A stretch of DNA of 64,000 bases from Paenibacillus cremeus (lineage in GTDB: Bacteria > Bacillota > Bacilli > Paenibacillales > NBRC-103111), in the NCBI RefSeq assembly GCF_007786445.1, contig NZ_VNJI01000025.1, forward strand, positions 34,490 to 98,489, in the 5' to 3' direction. Below, piece by piece: positions 59,586-64,000 of the stretch (its first letter is position 1; each line of letters opens with the position of its first letter). The notes below the pieces were generated by a model. It was not told the origin of the DNA and did not search any database. It was given only the letters and a program-made list of their open reading frames with translations. A program made the translations under genes and the position numbers.

Positions 59586-61118
59586 ATGGTTTTCTTACAT
59601 ACAAATCAAACAACGACTAGAAATACGCTGCTTCCCGAAGGAATGAATAATGCTCCCATATCGGCCGTATTGGAAACTAATTTGGATCATCTCAAAGCGG
59701 CGTTCGGCAATACCCTTGACATTCGGTTCGACCGGATGCTTGTGGACGGGCAAAGCGCCTTATTATGCTTTCTCGATAGTATGACGAACGCGCAGGAAAT
59801 CGACACCATCCGCCAGCCATTGCTGACTCCTGCCCATACATCTCAAGATTTCAATGACTTGGAGCATTTCCGGATGCAGCTGTTTCCGGGTTTTTCTCAC
59901 CTTATCGTAACAGAACTTGAGAAAGCATTATCATGTCTATTGGAAGGATATGCATTATTATTCTTCAATCAAATTGATCAGGCACTTGCGCTTTCGATTG
60001 TAAATCTCAAGTCCCGCAGCATCGAAGAGCCTACCACGCAAACCATCATCCGTGGTCCAAAAGATTCGTTCACGGAAGATTTGCACACCAATGTTTCCCT
60101 TGTCCGGCGCCGGATCAAGCATACCGCGCTTCGATTCGAATCCCTACAGCTAGGCAAAGATACGAAAACCTCGGTTGTCATGGCTTACATGCAAAATATT
60201 GCAAACGAGAACATCGTGGCGGAAATGCGCCACCGTCTGCAGCGGCTGGAAATTAGCGCATTGATGGATTCGTCTGTTCTCGAAGAATCACTAAGCGACA
60301 ATATGTATTCGCCTTTCCCTATGTTTCTTAACACAGAAAGACCGGATACTGCAGCCGGCGGCCTGATTCAAGGTAAGATAGCGGTCATCGTGGACGGAAG
60401 CCCGTTTGCGATTATTGCTCCAGCCGTGTTCAACGATTTCTTCCGAAGCCAGGAAGATTATTATCAATCATACCTCATGTCAATGTTCATCCGTTTGATA
60501 CGATTCGTTTCACTTTTTATTGCAATGCTATTGCCTGCGTTTTATCTGGCAATCACGACCTATCATCAAGAGCTGATACCGTCCTTGTTGTTAATCATGA
60601 TCGTTTCACAACGGGAAGTTGTTCCCTTTCCTACCGTCGTCGAAGTGTTACTTATGGAATTCACCTTCGAAATTATCAGGGAAGCTGGAATCCGTATGCC
60701 GAGAGCGGTCGGCAATGCGGTGTCCATTGTCGGTACTTTGGTCATCGGACAGGCTGCAGTCGAAGCTGGCATCGTTTCGAGTGTTATGGTCATTATTGTT
60801 TCGCTTACAGGAATTGCCAGTTTCGTCGTCCCAATATACTCCATGGCACTTACTCTTCGGTTGCTTCGTTTCATGTTGATCCTATTGAGTGCTGTAATGG
60901 GTTTATACGGTATCGGGTTTGGATTAATTCTCATCATGATTCATTTAGTAAAGTTGAACTCACTGGGAATTCCTTATTTGTCACCAATAGCGCCTTCCTC
61001 TGTTCGGGATATTATTGGGGTATGGATTCGTCTGCCTTCTCCAAAAATGTTTCAAAGAAGCCTCTTCCTACAAACAAAATCGCCGCTCTACAAAAGAAAC
61101 AGAAACAAAAGAGATTGA
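59586..61118 (+). CDS. Spore germination protein, A subunit (GerAA family)
   Basis: The 510-residue protein has a soluble N-terminal half (NTLDIRFDRMLVDGQSALLC) and a C-terminal half with about five membrane helices. Family hallmarks are ESLSDNMYSPFPMF, GKIAVIVDGSPFAIIAPAVF, FQSQEDYY-like FRSQEDYYQSYLM, and EIIREAGIRMPRAVGNAVSI. A subunits form the oligomeric ion-channel part of germinant receptors. GGTGGGG precedes the ATG. It lies 17 bases after the B gene and 13 before the C gene. Confidence 0.92.
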   Translation: MVFLHTNQTTTRNTLLPEGMNNAPISAVLETNLDHLKAAFGNTLDIRFDRMLVDGQSALLCFLDSMTNAQEIDTIRQPLLTPAHTSQDFNDLEHFRMQLFPGFSHLIVTELEKALSCLLEGYALLFFNQIDQALALSIVNLKSRSIEEPTTQTIIRGPKDSFTEDLHTNVSLVRRRIKHTALRFESLQLGKDTKTSVVMAYMQNIANENIVAEMRHRLQRLEISALMDSSVLEESLSDNMYSPFPMFLNTERPDTAAGGLIQGKIAVIVDGSPFAIIAPAVFNDFFRSQEDYYQSYLMSMFIRLIRFVSLFIAMLLPAFYLAITTYHQELIPSLLLIMIVSQREVVPFPTVVEVLLMEFTFEIIREAGIRMPRAVGNAVSIVGTLVIGQAAVEAGIVSSVMVIIVSLTGIASFVVPIYSMALTLRLLRFMLILLSAVMGLYGIGFGLILIMIHLVKLNSLGIPYLSPIAPSSVRDIIGVWIRLPSPKMFQRSLFLQTKSPLYKRNRNKRD

Positions 61119-61131
61119 GGGGACTTCAGCA

Positions 61132-62322
61132 ATGAATGCGATCAAACGATCCCTGCTACCAATAGCACTGCTCATCTTACTGTCTGGGTGTCAGACACTT
61201 GAAATAAATAATATATTCGTTGTATTTGGTATGGCGCTGGATAAAGGCGAGAACATGAAATGGAAGCTTTCCGTACAAATGATTAATCCGACGGAAATGG
61301 GCAAAAAAACTGGGGGAAGTACGATTCCTGCTATCGTTTATAGTCAGGAAGGGAATTCGGTCGAAGAAATACGCCGTAAAATGAATGCGGGGCTTCCTCG
61401 AAAATTAATTTATTCTCATGTGCGACTTTTTGCATTGAATGAGGAAGTGGCCCGTGAGGGAAATCTGGATTTCTTGGACTTCCTGGAAAGAGATTGGGAA
61501 TTACGGGACGATTTTAACATGGTAATAGTTACGCGCGGTACCGCTTTGGAAGTCATCTCTACAATTATACCTGGAGGTATTTCTCCTTCGACCAAGTTGT
61601 TTCGGCAAAGCGGTAACTTTAATAGAGAATGGGGCGGAGATCCACAAGTCAAAATGAAAGATATGATTGAAGCTCTCACCTCTGAGGGCAGAGACCCTGT
61701 CGTTGAAACGGTTACTGTCCAAGGAAATGCGAATGTGGGCTCAAAGGATGAAAATTTAAAATCCGGTATCATTCGGAACAATGTGATTTTGTCGGGACTA
61801 GGGGTGTTTAACAAACAAAAACTTGTCGGACACCTCAATTTGGACGATACACGGAATTACTTATGGACTCAAAACTTGATTAAAGACACAGTACTAACGG
61901 TACCTTGTAAAGACAACGGACATCTAGATGTCAATGTATATGATTCAGGAACCAAAATAAAGGCATTCTACGATGCTGGTACCCCTAACATAATTGTTAA
62001 CATATTCATCAACGGCGTAATTGATGGGATGTCCTGCAAAGCTGATTTATCCAAGCCTCAAACCTTCTTAGAACTTGAGCAATTAGCAGAACAAAAATTA
62101 AAAGCGTCCATAGAGAATACCATGAAGAAGGTTCAGGTTGAATACGGATCCGATATTTTTGGTTTCGGGGAAGATATGTACAGGCAAGATACAGCCGCTT
62201 TCAAAAAAGTTCGTAAAAACTGGAACGAAGAGTTCAAACATGCAGAGCTTAAGGCTAAAGTCTCTATCCATTTAAGAAGAACAGGACTAAGACTGAAAAG
62301 TTATACGGATGAGTTTAAGTGA
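61132..62322 (+). CDS. Spore germination lipoprotein, C subunit (Ger(x)C family)
   Basis: The ATG at 61132, with GAGGGG upstream, is the right start because it gives a lipoprotein signal peptide (LLPIALLILLSGC); the frame is open from 61015. The 396-residue product has the Ger(x)C domains, seen in LEINNIFVVFGMALDKGENM, NAGLPRKLIYSHVRLFALNE and the C-terminal DIFGFGEDMYRQDTAAFKKV. C subunits anchor outside the inner spore membrane by a diacylglycerol-Cys and are needed for receptor function. This completes the ger operon. Confidence 0.92.
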   Translation: MNAIKRSLLPIALLILLSGCQTLEINNIFVVFGMALDKGENMKWKLSVQMINPTEMGKKTGGSTIPAIVYSQEGNSVEEIRRKMNAGLPRKLIYSHVRLFALNEEVAREGNLDFLDFLERDWELRDDFNMVIVTRGTALEVISTIIPGGISPSTKLFRQSGNFNREWGGDPQVKMKDMIEALTSEGRDPVVETVTVQGNANVGSKDENLKSGIIRNNVILSGLGVFNKQKLVGHLNLDDTRNYLWTQNLIKDTVLTVPCKDNGHLDVNVYDSGTKIKAFYDAGTPNIIVNIFINGVIDGMSCKADLSKPQTFLELEQLAEQKLKASIENTMKKVQVEYGSDIFGFGEDMYRQDTAAFKKVRKNWNEEFKHAELKAKVSIHLRRTGLRLKSYTDEFK

Positions 62323-62725
62323 AGGGAGTAATAAGACTGTGGTCACATTGATGCTGAAGGATATATTTTGAGATGCCTGTTCGCCAAAATCCACTTTCCG
62401 TCAGTGACCGGCATATTGCCGCTGTCTGACAAACGGCATACAGATTGATAGCCTAAGCATAGAACGATCTAGGAAAAGCCGACGGCTCCTTTTGGGCGTC
62501 AGTCCTGCGCGCAACGAAGGAAGAGGCAAACAATTGATCAAAGCCCAGATCCCAGGAGTTATAGCGAAGGAAGCAATAAACGGAACCGCGAACGTGGTAA
62601 CGCACTGGACGTGCGGCTAACTGCTTCTTTGTAGCTCCAAAAATTTTCTCTAACGAATTCTGCAACAAACGGCTTCTTTCATTGAGGCGTCGGTCAAAAT
62701 TCTAATGAAATATGGAACAACATAA
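62323..62725. other. Gene-free stretch after the ger operon
   Basis: A minus-strand frame of 71 codons at 62453-62668 has no ribosome site and no recognisable pattern, so it is not called. The base composition is mixed. It may be remains of mobile DNA, but I see no repeat or motif that proves this. Confidence 0.4.
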
Positions 62726-62758
62726 ACAGAGCCGCGTGGGTTTGCGGGCTCCGTTTTC
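62726..62758 (+). terminator. Terminator-like hairpin downstream of the ger operon
   Basis: ACAGAGCC (62726-62733) pairs with GGCTCCGT (62747-62754), with one mismatch-like G-U position, followed by TTTTC. Confidence 0.5.
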
Positions 62759-62797
62759 TAATTATTTATGGAATATCACAGTTGTGTGTGTGTTTGT

Positions 62798-62893
62798 GAA
62801 CTGTAATTAAAAATGTCGTCGATTGGAACATGTTTTGTCGCAGAGTTGTAACATAAATGTCGCTGGCCCATTCCTTGATGGAATGGGCTTTTT
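62798..62893. repeat. Transposon-end-like repeat, right copy, with terminator
   Basis: It shares 27 identical bases with 57853-57879. It contains three spaced sub-repeats: TAATTAAAAATGTCGTC, GGAACATGTTTTGTCGC and GTAACATAAATGTCGCT. It ends with the perfect hairpin GCCCATTCC-TTGAT-GGAATGGGC plus T's (62866-62893). The array of about 20-base sites ending in TGTCGC is like transposase-binding arrays of Tn7-like elements. Confidence 0.7.
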
Positions 62894-63068
62894 CAGTGTT
62901 TTTATATTTTAGAAACACTTGTCTAGATAAATAATTTTGCATGAATATTAAGGATAGTAATGGGCTTCAAAGTTGGAACATTAATTGTTACTTCTCATTG
63001 AGAAGGATAGCAAAGGTTAGTCAATTCAGCAAGCACCGTGCAGACACCCGTGTGATTTTCATCAAAAA

Positions 63069-63124
63069 CTGTAAATGGTTCACAAAATAGCTGTAAATTT
63101 TGTTTCAAAAATAATTGTAAAACG
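63069..63124. repeat. Second array of short tandem repeats
   Basis: Three near-copies start with (C/T)TGTAAA: CTGTAAATGGTTCACAAAAT at 63069, CTGTAAATTTTGTTTCAAAA at 63091, and TTGTAAAACG at 63115. The 22-24 base spacing is again that of a transposase-binding array; this could be the opposite end of the same element. Confidence 0.5.
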
Positions 63125-63151
63125 TGTATGCAACGTAATGAATAAATATAC

Positions 63152-63187
63152 AAAAAGGCTCGGAGAATAGAACCCCAAGCCTTTTTT
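63152..63187. terminator. Bidirectional terminator-like hairpin
   Basis: AAAAAGGCT (63152-63160) pairs with AGCCTTTTT (63178-63186), with A and T runs on both sides. Confidence 0.6.
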
Positions 63188-63337
63188 CATATTTCTGTGA
63201 AGACAGAAGCTTCTTTCTGTGACCTTGTAAGCGAACGTGTGTCCGAACGGTAAAGGTAAGGATGTGTTTAAAAAGTAAGTCACATGGAAATGGTGTTATG
63301 AAGAATTAACTCCATCAAGAGCAAAGGGAGAATAAAT

Positions 63338-63568
63338 TTGAAGAGGTTGCTGAATCGCCCAAAAATGTACAATAACGAAAGCCTGAGCGGTTATCTTGTA
63401 CGAGTATCCCAAGATTTGTTTCCCCTTACTTACGTTTATTCCGATCTTGAGTTATATAAAGACACTACGGTTACGAATTATAATGATGATTTTAAGGAGA
63501 TATCGGATCCAACATGGATCAGGTATTCCTACGGTGTCCGCAATTTCACGAAAGCGCTCGGTTTTTGA
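63338..63568 (+). CDS. TniQ/TnsD-like N-terminal fragment (76 residues)
   Basis: The TTG at 63338 follows AAAGGGAG at good distance. The start MKRLLNRPKMYNNESLSGYL followed by VRVSQD matches the opening of TniQ/TnsD target-selection proteins (R-P-x-P-x-x-x-E-S-L-S-S-x-L-x-R). Those proteins go on with a zinc-finger and DNA-binding region, which is missing here: the frame ends after 76 residues inside a strong terminator. It is therefore a truncated gene or a remnant. It supports the view that the repeats upstream belong to a Tn7-like element. Confidence 0.5.
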   Translation: MKRLLNRPKMYNNESLSGYLVRVSQDLFPLTYVYSDLELYKDTTVTNYNDDFKEISDPTWIRYSYGVRNFTKALGF

Positions 63569-63580
63569 GCGCTTTCTTTT
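63550..63580 (+). terminator. Intrinsic terminator overlapping the end of the TniQ-like fragment
   Basis: GAAAGCGCTC (63550-63559) and GAGCGCTTTC (63567-63576) form a perfect 10-base stem, followed by TTTTC. The stop codon lies in the loop edge. Confidence 0.85.
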
Positions 63581-63808
63581 CATTGAAGACACCCGTTCAC
63601 GTATAGCCTGAGATGTGCAATTGCTTAACGATAGCATCGCAACAAAAGGTGGCATGGCCAAGGGTCTGATTTGTTCAGAGCGATCTTAAGGTAAAAATTT
63701 GTCCGCACACTCTTTTTCATGCTGGAACAGCCCTTTGCAAAAATGTTTTATTGTTGATAACTATGATTAGATACATACTTTAGATCAAAACAGGAAGGAG
63801 GTGCCCAC

Positions 63809-64000
63809 ATGAGTGGAACAAACTTATATACCGACTCATCCGTTTCAGGGGTCGGGACGGTAGCCCGAAATCGCTGGAGCCAGGGCTGGAGGGCGTTGGT
63901 AAAAAATAAGTATTTACTTTTGATGGCCCTGCCCGGAATTTTATACTTTGTTCTATTTAAATACTTGCCGATGTGGGGAATTCTGATTGCCTTTCAAAAT
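63809..64000 (+). CDS. Sugar ABC transporter permease, LplB/MalF-like (3' end outside window)
   Basis: The ATG at 63809 follows AGGAAGGAGG. The 64 visible codons give a polar start, then KNKYLLLMALPGILYFVLFK and YLPMWGILIAFQN. This is the opening of LplB/YtcP-type permeases that import oligosaccharides in Paenibacillus, usually followed by a second permease and a solute-binding lipoprotein. It continues past the right edge. Confidence 0.85.
   Translation, partial: MSGTNLYTDSSVSGVGTVARNRWSQGWRALVKNKYLLLMALPGILYFVLFKYLPMWGILIAFQN

Noticed and set aside
62453..62668. 71-codon minus-strand frame after the ger operon
   Set aside because: No ribosome site, odd composition, no family pattern.
1..64000. 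CRISPR array, rRNA genes, prophage or defence island
   Set aside because: No regularly spaced repeat-spacer pattern, no rRNA sequence and no phage structural or defence genes were seen.

Overview
The window looks like chromosome of a spore-forming Bacillota of the Paenibacillaceae type. The evidence is the mixture of Bacillus-like genes (a SasB/RelQ alarmone synthetase, yhaO/yhaN, yqhH/yqhG, yqzE, lipM, a YjcZ-type sporulation peptide, a ger spore-germination operon) with Paenibacillus-style features: copper-amine-oxidase 'stalk' domains, a class II B12-dependent ribonucleotide reductase, CbiZ, strong GGAGG ribosome sites with frequent TTG/GTG starts, and an LplB-type sugar permease.

Layout. 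1-5.9 kb: the end of a class III nucleotide cyclase, a secreted FecR protein, an NHL/stalk protein and an L,D-transpeptidase. 6-11.4 kb: a small membrane peptide, pyrD, sasB, then a DUF309 gene overlapping a three-gene ABC-2 exporter. 11.5-19.7 kb: a membrane-anchored thioredoxin, an unknown membrane-anchored protein, two RsmF-like RNA methyltransferase paralogues on opposite strands, an rsuA-type pseudouridine synthase, a Cof hydrolase, a YjcZ-type peptide and an acidic protein built of three repeats. 19.8-21.7 kb: the queDEC operon behind a promoter that overlaps a palindrome. 21.8-24.6 kb: an accessory pocket with two divergent XRE regulators, a broken YitT gene and an IS1595-like transposase that has lost a catalytic Asp and sits behind an SOS-box-like operator. 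24.6-39.6 kb: a GGDEF protein, a glycosyltransferase, yhaO-yhaN, a DMT transporter with an SDR enzyme, small membrane proteins, DedA, a lipoprotein, xpt, cbiZ. 39.9-44.5 kb: a response regulator and two chemoreceptors between two tRNA-Leu(CAG) genes. 44.7-54.6 kb: a GNAT enzyme, argS, yqzE, yqhG-yqhH, a lipoprotein, lipM, dat. 54.6-57.8 kb: nrdJ with two candidate control regions, an SOS-like box on a distal promoter and a tandem NrdR-like box near the gene. 57.8-63.6 kb: a complete ger germinant-receptor operon (small D-like subunit, B, A, C) lying between two same-orientation copies of a transposon-end-like repeat, followed by more end-like repeats and the N-terminus of a TniQ/TnsD-like protein. 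63.8 kb to the end: the start of a sugar ABC permease.

The most unusual parts are (i) the 57.8-63.6 kb region, which reads as the remains of a Tn7-like element carrying a spore-germination receptor, (ii) the doubly controlled nrdJ, and (iii) the degenerate transposase behind an SOS-like operator. All functional statements come from reading the sequence and from knowledge of the families; no database search was run.
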